Source: Nocardioides sp. SR21 (GTDB lineage Bacteria > Actinomycetota > Actinomycetes > Propionibacteriales > Nocardioidaceae). Taken from it: DNA of 64,000 nucleotides. The stretch lies in the NCBI RefSeq assembly GCF_022761125.1, contig NZ_JAKWJR010000004.1, positions 62,001 to 126,000 of the forward strand, written 5' to 3'. The position numbers and the translations under genes were made by a program. How positions within the stretch are numbered: the first letter of the stretch is position 1; each line of letters starts with the position of its first letter. The notes beneath the pieces are model-generated. The model saw only the letters and a program-made list of their open reading frames with translations, searched no databases and was not told where the DNA came from. Positions 6,491 through 14,704 of this stretch are shown here, in pieces.

Positions 6491-9247
6491 ATGACGCAGG
6501 ACGCTGTCGCCACACCAGGACAGGTGGCGAACCCGGTAGCCGTCCCGGCCGACGAGGTCGCCCGCGGCCTCGGCGTCGACCCGGCCCAGGGGCTCTCGGC
6601 CGCGGAGGCCGCGTCCCGGCTCGCCTCGCACGGGCCGAACCAGCTGGCCGCCGCCAAGAAGGAGCCCGGCTGGAAGGCGTTCCTGCGTCAGTACCAGGAC
6701 TTCATGCAGCTGATCCTGCTCGGCGCCGCGGTGGTCAACCAGGTCGTCGTCCAGGAGGTCGCCACCACGGTGCTGCTGGCCGGCCTGACGGTCTTCAACG
6801 CGGTGATCGGCCTGCGCCAGGAGGCCAAGGCCGAGGAGAGCGTCCAGGCCCTCGCCCAGATGATGAAGACGATCGCGCGGGTTCGCCGCGGTGGCCAGGC
6901 GGTCGAGATCGACGCCGGCGAGCTGGTGCCCGGCGACGTCGTCCTCGTCGAGGCCGGCAACCTCGTGCCCGCTGACGGGCGGGTGATCCTGGCGGCGACG
7001 CTGGAGATCGAGGAGGCCGCGCTCACCGGCGAGAGCCTCCCGGTCGGCAAGTCCGTCGACCCGGTGCCAGGTGACGACGTACCGCTCGGCGACCGCACCT
7101 GCATGGCGTACATGAACACCTCGGTCACCCGGGGCCGCGGCGAGCTGATCGTGACCTCCACCGGGATGGGCACCGAGATCGGCCACATCGCCGACATGCT
7201 CGCGAACACCGAGACCAGCAAGACGCCGCTGCAGCGCCAGCTGGACTCGCTCTCGAAGATCATCGCGTCGATCGCCGGCGTCGCGCTGGTGCTCGTCGTG
7301 CTGCTGGGCAGGGCCCAGGGGCTCGACTTCGACACCCTCTTCATCACCGGCGTCGCCCTCGCGGTCGCCGCGATCCCGACCGGCCTGCCCGCGGTCGTCA
7401 CGGCGCTGCTGTCGATGGGGACCCGGGAGATCGCGAACCGCGGCGCGATCGTGAAGCGACTGCCTGCGGTGGAGACGCTGGGCTCGACCTCGGCGATCTG
7501 CTCGGACAAGACCGGCACGCTGACGCTCAACAAGATGACCGCCCGCGAGCTCGTGATCCCGGGGCAGAACCGCTACACCGTGACCGGCGAGGGCTACAGC
7601 ACCGTCGGCGAGCTGAAGCACGTCGGTGGCCAGCGCATCGACCTCGACCCGTACCTGCTGCCGATGGTGCTCTGCGCGGACGCCGTGCTGGACGGCGAGG
7701 CACTGATCGGCGACCCGACCGAGGGCGCGTTGATCGTGCTCGGCGCCAAGGGTGGGCTGAACATCACCGAGACCCGCGCCGCGCTGCCGCGCGTCGCCGA
7801 GGTCCCGTTCGACTCCGACTACAAGTTCATGGCGACGTTCCACGAGATGACCGCGGACGACGGCCGCCCGGTCGTGCGCTGCTACGTCAAGGGAGCGCCG
7901 GACGTGCTGATCGCGCGCGCGACGACGTTCCGGCACCCCGACGGGTCGCTCATCCGGATCACCGAGGAGAACCGGCACCTCGCGCTCGAGGCGAACGACG
8001 CGATCGCCAACGCCGGCGAGCGGGTCATGGTGGTCGCCCAGCGCGACTTCGAGCCGGGCGTCGTACGAGCCGGGGGAGACCTGCTGCCTCTCGTGCAGGA
8101 GCTGACGCTGCTCGCGATGGTGGGCATCGTCGACCCGCCCCGACCCGAGGCGAAGGCCGCGATCGCCGAGTGCCGTACGGCCGGCATCCGGGTCCGGATG
8201 ATCACCGGGGACCACGCCACCACCGCCGGCGCGATCGCGACCGAGCTCGGCATCGAGGGGCGCGCGATCACCGGAACCCAGTTCGCTGCGATGAGCGACG
8301 AGCAGCTGCGCACCGAGATCGACGACATCGGCGTCGTGGCCCGGGTCGCGCCCGAGGACAAGGTGCGCCTGGTCCGGATCCTCAAGGAGAAGGGCAACAT
8401 CGTCGCGATGACCGGCGACGGCGTGAACGACGCGCCCGCGCTGAAGTCTGCCGACATCGGCGTCGCGATGGGCATCACCGGCACCGAGGTCTCCAAGCAG
8501 GCCGCGGTGATGATCCTGACCGACGACAACTTCGCGACGATCGTGGGCGCGGTCGCCTACGGCCGGACGCTGTACGACAACCTGCTGAAGTACCTGCGCT
8601 TCCAGATGTCCACGCTGGTCGCCTACATCGCGATCTTCATCGGGGCCGGGATCCTCGGCATCGCCAGCGGAGCGCCGCTCAACCCGTTCCAGATCCTGTG
8701 GCTGAACATGGTGGTCGACATCCCGCTGGCGATCGCGCTCGGCTTCGACCAGCCCGCGCGCGGCCTGATGAGCCGTCAGCCGCGACCGGTGAGCGCCCCG
8801 GTGCTGTCGCGCAACAACTGGATCCGGCTGTGCGTCCAGGGCGCGGTGATGACGGTCGGTGCGTTGATCGCCTACCAGATCGGCGACGGCGCGATCGGCG
8901 ACATCGACGGCGATGCGGTCCTCGCCAGCACGATGCTGCTCACCACGCTCTCGGTGTTCCACCTGGCCGCGGCGCTGCTCAGCCGCGACCAGCGCAACAC
9001 GATCTTCGACCGGGACGCCGTACCGGGGCTGGCCCAGCTGCGGCGCTACGGCATCGCGGTCCTCGCGATCATCGCGGTCACCGGCATCGACTTCCTGGCC
9101 GAGATCATGGGCACCACCTGGCTGACCTTCAACCAGTGGTGCATCTGCATCGGCATCGCGCTGTCGATCGTCGTCGTCGAGGAGCTGATCAAGGTGTTCG
9201 TGCGCCGCGCGGACCCCGACCCCGAGTCCGAGGCCGTTCCGGCCTGA
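6491..9247 (+). CDS. P-type (P2-like) cation-transporting ATPase
   Basis: A 918-aa P-type ATPase. It has the actuator TGES motif (T179-S182), the phosphorylation motif DKTGTLT with D339, and the hinge TGDGVNDAP starting at T641, plus about ten membrane segments. Overall architecture matches P2A enzymes. Key cation ligands differ from SERCA: M4 reads PTGLP (296-300) instead of PEGLP, M5 lacks the Asn and Glu ligands, while M6 keeps N739 and D743 (NMVVDIPLA). The transported ion is therefore uncertain and calcium should not be assumed. The ATG follows AGGAG with good spacing. Next in order is a DUF1269 protein 19 nt away, likely co-transcribed. Confidence 0.85.
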   Translation: MTQDAVATPGQVANPVAVPADEVARGLGVDPAQGLSAAEAASRLASHGPNQLAAAKKEPGWKAFLRQYQDFMQLILLGAAVVNQVVVQEVATTVLLAGLTVFNAVIGLRQEAKAEESVQALAQMMKTIARVRRGGQAVEIDAGELVPGDVVLVEAGNLVPADGRVILAATLEIEEAALTGESLPVGKSVDPVPGDDVPLGDRTCMAYMNTSVTRGRGELIVTSTGMGTEIGHIADMLANTETSKTPLQRQLDSLSKIIASIAGVALVLVVLLGRAQGLDFDTLFITGVALAVAAIPTGLPAVVTALLSMGTREIANRGAIVKRLPAVETLGSTSAICSDKTGTLTLNKMTARELVIPGQNRYTVTGEGYSTVGELKHVGGQRIDLDPYLLPMVLCADAVLDGEALIGDPTEGALIVLGAKGGLNITETRAALPRVAEVPFDSDYKFMATFHEMTADDGRPVVRCYVKGAPDVLIARATTFRHPDGSLIRITEENRHLALEANDAIANAGERVMVVAQRDFEPGVVRAGGDLLPLVQELTLLAMVGIVDPPRPEAKAAIAECRTAGIRVRMITGDHATTAGAIATELGIEGRAITGTQFAAMSDEQLRTEIDDIGVVARVAPEDKVRLVRILKEKGNIVAMTGDGVNDAPALKSADIGVAMGITGTEVSKQAAVMILTDDNFATIVGAVAYGRTLYDNLLKYLRFQMSTLVAYIAIFIGAGILGIASGAPLNPFQILWLNMVVDIPLAIALGFDQPARGLMSRQPRPVSAPVLSRNNWIRLCVQGAVMTVGALIAYQIGDGAIGDIDGDAVLASTMLLTTLSVFHLAAALLSRDQRNTIFDRDAVPGLAQLRRYGIAVLAIIAVTGIDFLAEIMGTTWLTFNQWCICIGIALSIVVVEELIKVFVRRADPDPESEAVPA

Positions 9248-9266
9248 CCTGAGCAAGGAGCGCATC

Positions 9267-9755
9267 ATGACCACGTTCACCGTCTGGAAGTTCGACGACC
9301 CCGCCGGCGCCGAGCACGCCGAGTCGATCCTGGAGGACGCCGCGGCCGACGGTCTCGTGAAGGTCGTCGACCACGCGATCGTCACCTGGCCCGTCGGGGA
9401 GTCGAAGCCGACCACCCACCACAAGCACGACGACCCGAAGCGCGGCGCCGGCTGGGGCGCCCTGTGGGGCGTGGTCGCCGGGTCGCTGTTCCTGGTCCCG
9501 GTCGTCGGCGGCGTCGTCGGTGCCGCGATCGGCGCGCTGAGCAAGGCCACCGACGGCACCGGCATCACCAAGGGCGACCTCGAGCGGATCCGCAAGGAGG
9601 TCGTGGAAGGGACGTCGGCGCTGTTCCTCGTCACCGACGAGGGCGAGCTCGACCGGCTCGGCGAGCGGTTCCGCGGCGTCGACAAGACGCTGGTCAGCAC
9701 GAACCTCACCGAGGCCGAGCGCGAGACCCTGATGGAGACGTTCGGCGGTCAGTGA
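9267..9755 (+). CDS. DUF1269 family protein
   Basis: A 162-aa protein with an N-terminal alpha/beta half (TFTVWKFDDPAGAEHAESIL), a central glycine-rich hydrophobic stretch (WGALWGVVAGSLFLVPVVGG, about residues 70-95) that may enter the membrane, and a C-terminal half (GDLERIRKEVVEGTSALFLV). This is the usual layout of DUF1269 proteins, distantly related to the DUF6325 proteins nearby. AAGGAG precedes the ATG by 6 nt. It is 19 nt behind the ATPase gene, so probably in its operon. Function is not established. Confidence 0.8.
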   Translation: MTTFTVWKFDDPAGAEHAESILEDAAADGLVKVVDHAIVTWPVGESKPTTHHKHDDPKRGAGWGALWGVVAGSLFLVPVVGGVVGAAIGALSKATDGTGITKGDLERIRKEVVEGTSALFLVTDEGELDRLGERFRGVDKTLVSTNLTEAERETLMETFGGQ

Positions 9756-9774
9756 ACCCGGGTACCGCTCGTGC

Positions 9775-10101
9775 ATGCCTCAGCAACAGTGGTCGAAGAA
9801 GCGCGAACGGCAGTACGAGCACATCAAGGAAGGCCTCGAGGACCGCGGCCGCAGCGAGGACGTGGCCGAGGAGATCGCGGCGCGCACCGTGAACAAGGAG
9901 CGGGCGCGCCACGGTGAGGCCAAGCAGAGCAGCCGCACCTCGACCGACGACATCTCGTCGGGCCGTCGCGGTGGGCTGCGCTCGCACCAGGGATCGGGCG
10001 GCCGCACCCGTGACCAGCTCTACGAGGAGGCGCGCCGCAAGGGCATCAAGGGCCGCTCGAAGATGAACAAGGCCCAGCTCGAGAAGGCCGTCGGGCGCTG
10101 A
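9775..10101 (+). CDS. Small basic protein, annotated elsewhere as plasmid-stabilisation-like, with a Rho_N-like tail
   Basis: A 108-aa, strongly charged protein. The N-terminal half (WSKKRERQYEHIKEGLEDRG, then RSEDVAEEIAARTVNKERAR) is conserved in many actinobacterial proteins called 'plasmid stabilization protein'. The C-terminal 35 residues (RDQLYEEARRKGIKGRSKMN, then KAQLEKAVGR) look like the Rho N-terminal/SAP-like helical fold. No toxin or partner gene adjoins it, so a toxin-antitoxin role is not supported here. The start at ATG 9775 is 19 nt after the DUF1269 stop. Confidence 0.75.
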   Translation: MPQQQWSKKRERQYEHIKEGLEDRGRSEDVAEEIAARTVNKERARHGEAKQSSRTSTDDISSGRRGGLRSHQGSGGRTRDQLYEEARRKGIKGRSKMNKAQLEKAVGR

Positions 10102-10136
10102 CGGTCGACCGGCGTGTCGAGACCCGGTCGTCCCCG

Positions 10137-11003
10137 CTAGAACACGTCAGGCAGGTCCGACGCGCGGCCGGTGAACTCCGGCGCCCGCTTCTCGAGGAAC
10201 GCCGCGACGCCCTCCTTGCCGTCGCCGAGCGAGGACCAGTACATCGCCAGCGAGTCGGACAGGTGCGCCTCGAGCGGCTCCGCGGCCGCGCTGTTGCGAT
10301 AGACCAGCCGCTTCGCGAGACCGAGCGCGGTCGCCGAGCGCCCGACGACGAACGACCGGGCCAGCTCCTGCGCCGCGGGCACCAGCTCGTCGGGCTCGTG
10401 CAGGCTGCGCACCAGCCGTCCGGCGAGCGCGGCCTCGGCGTCCAGGATGTCGGCGGAGTAGATCCACTCCAGCGCCTGCTGCACGCCGACGATGCGGGGG
10501 AGGAACCACGTCGACGCGGCCTCGGGCACGATGCCGAGCCGTCCGAACACGAACCCGATCCGCGCCTTCGTCGACGCCAGCCGCAGGTCCATCGCGAGCG
10601 TCATGGTCGCGCCGATCCCGACCGCAGGCCCGTTGATCGCGGCGATCACCGGCTTCGGCAGCGCGTGGATCGCGAGTGTCACCTTGCCGCCGGTGTCGCG
10701 GACCCCTGAGTCGTACGGCGCCTCGTCGTACGACTGCCGGAACTCGGCGACCGTCGGGCGCAGCGACTCGTCCAGGCCGAACACGTTGCCCTCGGCCGAC
10801 AGGTCCATCCCGGCGCAGAACGCCCGGCCCGCGCCGGTGACCACGACCGCGCGGACGTCGTCGGCGTGCGCGTCGGCGCGGAAGACCTGCTCGAGCTCGC
10901 CGGCCATCGTCAGGTCGAAGGCGTTGAGCTGGTCGGGCCGGTTCAGCGTGAGGGTGGCGACGCCGTCGGCGTCGACGGTCCAGTCCAGGGTCTGGTAGCT
11001 CAT
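10137..11003 (-). CDS. Enoyl-CoA hydratase/isomerase (crotonase) family protein
   Basis: A 288-aa crotonase-fold enzyme. It has the first oxyanion-hole segment GRAFCAGMDLSAEG, the second PAVGIGATMTLAMDLRLAS, and a conserved Glu in GIVPEAASTWFLPRIVG, the usual position of a catalytic Glu. The likely reaction is hydration or isomerisation of an enoyl-CoA in fatty-acid degradation; the long insert after the first motif (NVFGLDESLRPT) fits larger family members. Its ATG overlaps the TGA of the upstream LCP gene (ATGA at 11003-11000), so translation is coupled even though the two functions look unrelated. It converges with the gene ending at 10101. Confidence 0.85.
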   Translation of the reverse strand: MSYQTLDWTVDADGVATLTLNRPDQLNAFDLTMAGELEQVFRADAHADDVRAVVVTGAGRAFCAGMDLSAEGNVFGLDESLRPTVAEFRQSYDEAPYDSGVRDTGGKVTLAIHALPKPVIAAINGPAVGIGATMTLAMDLRLASTKARIGFVFGRLGIVPEAASTWFLPRIVGVQQALEWIYSADILDAEAALAGRLVRSLHEPDELVPAAQELARSFVVGRSATALGLAKRLVYRNSAAAEPLEAHLSDSLAMYWSSLGDGKEGVAAFLEKRAPEFTGRASDLPDVF

Positions 11004-12223
11004 CCCGTGACGCTCTTCGGCAGACCGGTCGGGGTGCAGAGGGCCTTGGGGATGTCGCCGGTCTTGTCCTCGCGGATGAAGCCGAACATCTGCTCCGAGC
11101 GGTCCGGGTCCCAGTGCACCGCGAGGTCCGAGATCGGGACGACGCAGCTGAGGTCGACGTTGGTCATCGCGAGCGCCCAGGTGCCGGCCTTGAACGGGCC
11201 CATGCCCTCGCCGAACGCGAAGAAGTCGGGCACCGCGTTCCAGAGCCGCCAGTAGCGGACCGGGTTGATGAACGTCCACGGCGAGAGCACCTCGTCGCCG
11301 ACGGCGGCCACGACCTCGCGCTGGTGCTTGACCCGCGTGATGTCGCCGTACCGCGGGTCGGAGTGCCGCGAGCGGGCGTAGCCGAGCGCGACCTCGCCGT
11401 CGGCCTGCTGGCAGCCCTTCTCGATGTCCAGGTTCGCCAGCGGGTCCTTCATGTCGAACGTCGGGCAGATCTCGATGCCGCCGACGGCGTCGACCACGCC
11501 CGCCAGGCCGCCGAGGCCGATCTCGATGTACTCGTCGATCCGGATGCCGGTGTTGTTCTCGATCGTCTTCACGAGGAGCTTCGGCCCGCCGAAGGCGTAC
11601 GCCCCGTTGATCTTCGTGGTGCCGTAGCCCGGGACGTCGACCAGCGAGTCGCGCGGGATCGACATCAGCAGGTTCGGGCCGTCACCGGTGTGCAGCAGCA
11701 TGATCGTGTCGGTGCGCTGGCCCGAGGCGTTGCCGGTGCCGTACTTCTTGCGCTCCTCGGCCGAGAGGCCGGCCCGTGAGTCGCTGCCGACCATCAGGTA
11801 CGTCGTACCCGGCTGATCGTCGGGGCGCTGGCCCTTGGGCTCGAACGCGACGCCGTCGACCTTGGTCCACGCCCAGAACGGCACCGCGACCAGGTAGACC
11901 AGCCAGGCGACGAGCAGGATCAGCAGGATCCGGACGACGCGCTTGACGCCCCCGCGGCGCCGCGGCGGGCGTGGCGCGCCGCCCGGCGTCGGACCCGGGG
12001 GCTGGCTCGGAGGCGGCGGCGGGAGCGGCGGCGGCTCGTACGTCGGCGCGGTCACGGCGGGGTCCCCCTGGGGCGACTGGTCGGGGCGCGGCTGCACCGG
12101 CATCATCCGGGTCTCGTCGGGACGCGGCTCGGACGGGGGCGTGCCGCCCTCGCTGCCGTACAGCCAGTGGAAGTCGGGCGACCCGTCCTCGGGCGTGCCG
12201 TCTCCCCGAGGACGATCGGTCAT
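11000..12223 (-). CDS. LytR-CpsA-Psr (LCP) family cell-wall glycopolymer ligase
   Basis: A 407-aa LCP protein: a proline-rich cytoplasmic N-terminus (about residues 1-90), one transmembrane helix (VVRILLILLVAWLVYLVAVPF), and an extracytoplasmic LCP domain with TYLMVGSDSRAG, the arginines in RTDTIMLLH and IPRDSLVDVPGYG, INGAYAFGG, and a late RSRHSDPRYGDITRVKHQ motif. LCP enzymes transfer undecaprenyl-phosphate-linked glycopolymers to peptidoglycan. The ATG at 12223 is chosen because the upstream extension to 12397 runs into the divergent promoter. Divergent from a second LCP gene across 146 bp, and close to the galactofuranan operon whose product it may anchor (inference). Confidence 0.88.
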   Translation of the reverse strand: MTDRPRGDGTPEDGSPDFHWLYGSEGGTPPSEPRPDETRMMPVQPRPDQSPQGDPAVTAPTYEPPPLPPPPPSQPPGPTPGGAPRPPRRRGGVKRVVRILLILLVAWLVYLVAVPFWAWTKVDGVAFEPKGQRPDDQPGTTYLMVGSDSRAGLSAEERKKYGTGNASGQRTDTIMLLHTGDGPNLLMSIPRDSLVDVPGYGTTKINGAYAFGGPKLLVKTIENNTGIRIDEYIEIGLGGLAGVVDAVGGIEICPTFDMKDPLANLDIEKGCQQADGEVALGYARSRHSDPRYGDITRVKHQREVVAAVGDEVLSPWTFINPVRYWRLWNAVPDFFAFGEGMGPFKAGTWALAMTNVDLSCVVPISDLAVHWDPDRSEQMFGFIREDKTGDIPKALCTPTGLPKSVTG

Positions 12224-12369
12224 GGCGGTGACGGTACCGCGCGGCCGGGAACGCGATCCGGGGAGGGCTCCCCGGCGCGTCGCGCCCGGATGTGACGGGT
12301 GTGACTGGTGATACTGGCGGTCAGCACCACCACTTCCCCGTTCGGCATCTCTTGCATGGAGGCATCTCG

Positions 12370-13794
12370 ATGCCACCCGTACCTTCCCCCGGGTCACCCC
12401 TCACCGCCGGCGACCGCGCCGCCCGCATCCGCTTCCGGCGCGCGATGGCGCTGATGCTCGCGACGCTCGTGCTGCCCGGCTCCGCGCAGATCGTCGCCGG
12501 CAACCGCCGGGTGGGCTGGATCGCGCTGCGGACGTGGTTCGTGGTCGTCGCGGCGTTCCTGGTCACGATGGTGGTGGGTCTGTTCGACCACCAGTTCCTC
12601 TACGGGCTCGGCACCGACCCGTCGACGCTGCTGTGGATGCGACTGGTCCTGATGGCGCTCGCCATCGGCTGGGCGCTGCTGTTCTTCGACGCCTGGCGGA
12701 TCGGCCAGCCGCTCTCGCTCGCGATGGGCCACCGCCGCGCAGTCGTCGGGGTGAACGGCGTGCTGTGCCTCGCGGTCGCCGGCTCGCTGCTCTTCGGCGC
12801 CCACCTGGTCGGCGTCCAGCGCGACCTGATGCTGACGATGTTCGGCGACGGGCAGGCCTCCGACGCCCACCACGGCCGCTACAACGTGCTGCTGCTGGGT
12901 GGCGACTCCGGCGCCGGGCGCTGGGGGCTGCGCCCCGACTCGATGACGGTGGCCAGCATCGACGAGGAGACCGGCAAGACGGTCCTCATCTCGCTGCCGC
13001 GCAACATGCAGAACTTCCCGTTCGCCAAGGGCTCGGTGATGGCCGAGCAGTTCCCGGACGGCTTCGACGCCGACTACCTCAACGGCGTCGCCACCTGGGC
13101 CGGCGACAACACCGAGCTGTTCCCGGACTCGGAGAACCCGGGCATCGACGCGACGGTCATGGCGATCGAGGGGATCACCGGCCTGAAGATCAACTACTGG
13201 GCGATGGTGAACCTCGAGGGCTTCAAGGACCTCGTCGACGCCGTGGGTGGCGTGACGCTCAACGTCCGGCAGAGCATCCCGGTCGGCCTCCCGCACGACT
13301 CCTTCTACAGCCACATCGAGCCGGGCGTTCAGAAGCTCGACGGCTTCGAGACCCTGTGGTTCGCCCGGGCCCGCTACGACTCCGACGACTACTCGCGGAT
13401 GGCGCGGCAGAAGTGCGTGATGAACGCGATGCTCCAGCAGATCAGCCCGCAGACCGCCGTACGCAACTTCCAGAAGATCGCCAAGGCGAGCTCGGCGATG
13501 ATCTCCACGAACATCCCCGCCAGCGAGGTCGACCGCTTCATCGACCTCGCGCTGAAGGCCCGCGGCCAGAAGATCGCGACGCTGTCGCTGGTGCCGCCGA
13601 TGATCAACACGGCCGACCCCGACATCCCGCTGGTCCGCGGCAAGGTCGCCGAGGCGATCGACCGGGCCGAGGGCGACCCCGCAGCGACCAAGAAGAAGCG
13701 CAAGGGCAGCGACAGCGTCACCGGGGGCTCGCTCGGCTCGCTCAGCGAGGGGTACGCCGCCAACCAGTCCGACGACCTCGGCACCGCCTGCTAG
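12370..13794 (+). CDS. LCP family glycopolymer ligase with multi-span N-terminus
   Basis: A 474-aa LCP protein. Unlike the neighbouring 11000-12223 protein, its N-terminal third carries about four hydrophobic segments (for example MALMLATLVLPGSAQIVAG, then WFVVVAAFLVTMVVGLF). The LCP domain follows: YNVLLLGGDSGAGRWGLRPD, ISLPRNMQNFPF, then DAVGGVTLNVR and FARARYDSDDYSRMARQ. A lysine/serine-rich C-terminal tail (ATKKKRKGSDS) ends it. The ATG at 12370 follows GGAGG at 12358-12362; an earlier in-frame ATG at 12292 lies in the divergent promoter. Same probable task as the other LCP protein: linking a wall polymer to peptidoglycan. Confidence 0.88.
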   Translation: MPPVPSPGSPLTAGDRAARIRFRRAMALMLATLVLPGSAQIVAGNRRVGWIALRTWFVVVAAFLVTMVVGLFDHQFLYGLGTDPSTLLWMRLVLMALAIGWALLFFDAWRIGQPLSLAMGHRRAVVGVNGVLCLAVAGSLLFGAHLVGVQRDLMLTMFGDGQASDAHHGRYNVLLLGGDSGAGRWGLRPDSMTVASIDEETGKTVLISLPRNMQNFPFAKGSVMAEQFPDGFDADYLNGVATWAGDNTELFPDSENPGIDATVMAIEGITGLKINYWAMVNLEGFKDLVDAVGGVTLNVRQSIPVGLPHDSFYSHIEPGVQKLDGFETLWFARARYDSDDYSRMARQKCVMNAMLQQISPQTAVRNFQKIAKASSAMISTNIPASEVDRFIDLALKARGQKIATLSLVPPMINTADPDIPLVRGKVAEAIDRAEGDPAATKKKRKGSDSVTGGSLGSLSEGYAANQSDDLGTAC

Positions 13795-13821
13795 CGAGGA
13801 CGCGACAGCGGACTCGCTGAT

Positions 13822-13951
13822 GGTGGTCGAGCGAGCGGCGCGACTGAGCTCGCGAAGTCGCGACCCGCGTGTCGAGACCCAGTCGGATACGGATCGCCCC
13901 GTGGCTGCGGGGGTCTCGACAGGCTCGACCGACGGCGACTGGTCTCGACAG
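13822..13951. repeat. Dispersed palindromic repeat, diverged copy
   Basis: Contains TGGTCGAGCGAGCGGCGCGA and GCGACCCGCGTGTCGAGACC, the family half unit, followed by inverted partial arms (GGTCTCGACAGGCTCGACC, GGTCTCGACAGTCTCGAC). It fills most of the 194-bp gap between the LCP gene and the lipoprotein gene. Confidence 0.6.
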
Positions 13952-13988
13952 TCTCGACAGCCGGCGGTCCGTCCGGTTACGTGGACCC

Positions 13989-14417
13989 ATGAAGCGATCC
14001 CTGCTGCTCGTGCCCGCGCTGGCCCTCTCCTTCGGCTTCCTCGCCGGGTGCGGCGGCTCCGACGAGGAGCCACTCAGCTCCGAGGAGTTCGTGAAGCAGG
14101 CCGACAAGATCTGCGCCGACGGCAACGCCGAGCTCGAGGAGGCGGCCGGCGACATCGACCCGAACAACGCGGAGGACGTCGAGGGGTTCGTCCAGGACGT
14201 GCTGGTCCCGAACATCCAGGGCCAGCACGACGACCTCGAGGAGCTCGTGCCGCCCGAGGACGACCAGGACACCTTCGACGACATGCTCGCCGCGCTCCAG
14301 GAGGGCCTCGACCAGCTGTCCGACGACCCGTCGCTGATCACCTCCGACTCCGACATCTTCGGCGACGCCAACGAGGAGGCCCAGGAGCTCGGCCTCACGG
14401 AGTGCGGCTCGTCCTGA
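13989..14417 (+). CDS. Small acidic secreted lipoprotein
   Basis: A 142-aa protein with a lipoprotein signal peptide (MKRSLLLVPALALSFGFLAG) and lipobox LAGC with the modified Cys at residue 21. The mature part is very acidic, with alternating helices (SSEEFVKQADKICADGNAEL, LEELVPPEDDQDTFDDML) and two further cysteines (KICADG and the C-terminal TECGSS) that could form a disulphide. No family is recognised with confidence. The ATG at 13989 is the only start that yields a signal peptide. Flanked on both sides by dispersed palindromic repeats, it is probably transcribed alone. Confidence 0.75.
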   Translation: MKRSLLLVPALALSFGFLAGCGGSDEEPLSSEEFVKQADKICADGNAELEEAAGDIDPNNAEDVEGFVQDVLVPNIQGQHDDLEELVPPEDDQDTFDDMLAALQEGLDQLSDDPSLITSDSDIFGDANEEAQELGLTECGSS

Positions 14418-14430
14418 CGGATCCCGTGGT

Positions 14431-14463
14431 GGTCGAGGTGCGTGCGGAGCGAGCCTCGAGACC
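14431..14463. repeat. Dispersed palindromic repeat fragment
   Basis: A short, degenerate half unit beginning GGTCGAGGTGCG and ending GCCTCGAGACC, 13 nt after the lipoprotein stop codon. The rest of the gap to 14536 shows no recognised feature. Confidence 0.45.
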
Positions 14464-14536
14464 GCCGCGCTCGTCGGACGGTCCGGCTGGGTGTCGGTGG
14501 GACGCCGAGCTGCGGGCGGGTGCTGGGTGTCGCAGG

Positions 14537-14620
14537 TTCACCATGTGATGCAGACGAACCTGCACTTCTCACGGTGTGCACGCCATGAGAAGTGCAGGTT
14601 CACCTACATCACATGGTGAA
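14537..14620. repeat. 84-bp near-perfect palindrome
   Basis: Positions 14537-14578 pair with 14579-14620 with no loop, 37 of 42 positions complementary. The centre is GTGCAC; the outer arms read TTCACCATGTGATG and CATCACATGGTGAA. It differs in sequence from the GTCGAGTAGC repeats around it. It could extrude as a cruciform or form a long RNA hairpin, and lies 72 nt before the promoter hexamer of the glycosyltransferase operon. Confidence 0.8.
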
Positions 14621-14691
14621 ACCGCGCCACAGGATCCCGGCGGGACCGGCCCCCCACCAGATCCCTCCGCGATCCACGTCGGGCCTCCCCC

Positions 14692-14697
14692 TAGGGT
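14692..14697 (+). promoter_or_regulatory. -10 hexamer TAGGGT for the galactofuranan operon
   Basis: TAGGGT ends 7 nt before the GTG start at 14705, so transcription would begin at or next to the start codon and give a leaderless mRNA. No convincing ribosome site precedes the GTG, which agrees with this. Confidence 0.55.
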
Positions 14698-14704
14698 GGT
14701 CGCC

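Noticed and set aside
5882..9709. A 1,275-codon open frame on the minus strand across the ATPase gene
   Set aside because: It is the antisense of the P-type ATPase coding sequence, with histidine-, arginine- and aspartate-rich low-complexity translation. Only its last 144 codons (the DUF6325 gene, 6316-5882) are real.
9775..10101. Toxin-antitoxin module suggested by the 'plasmid stabilization' family name
   Set aside because: No partner gene of the right size is adjacent and the protein has no toxin fold that I can recognise.
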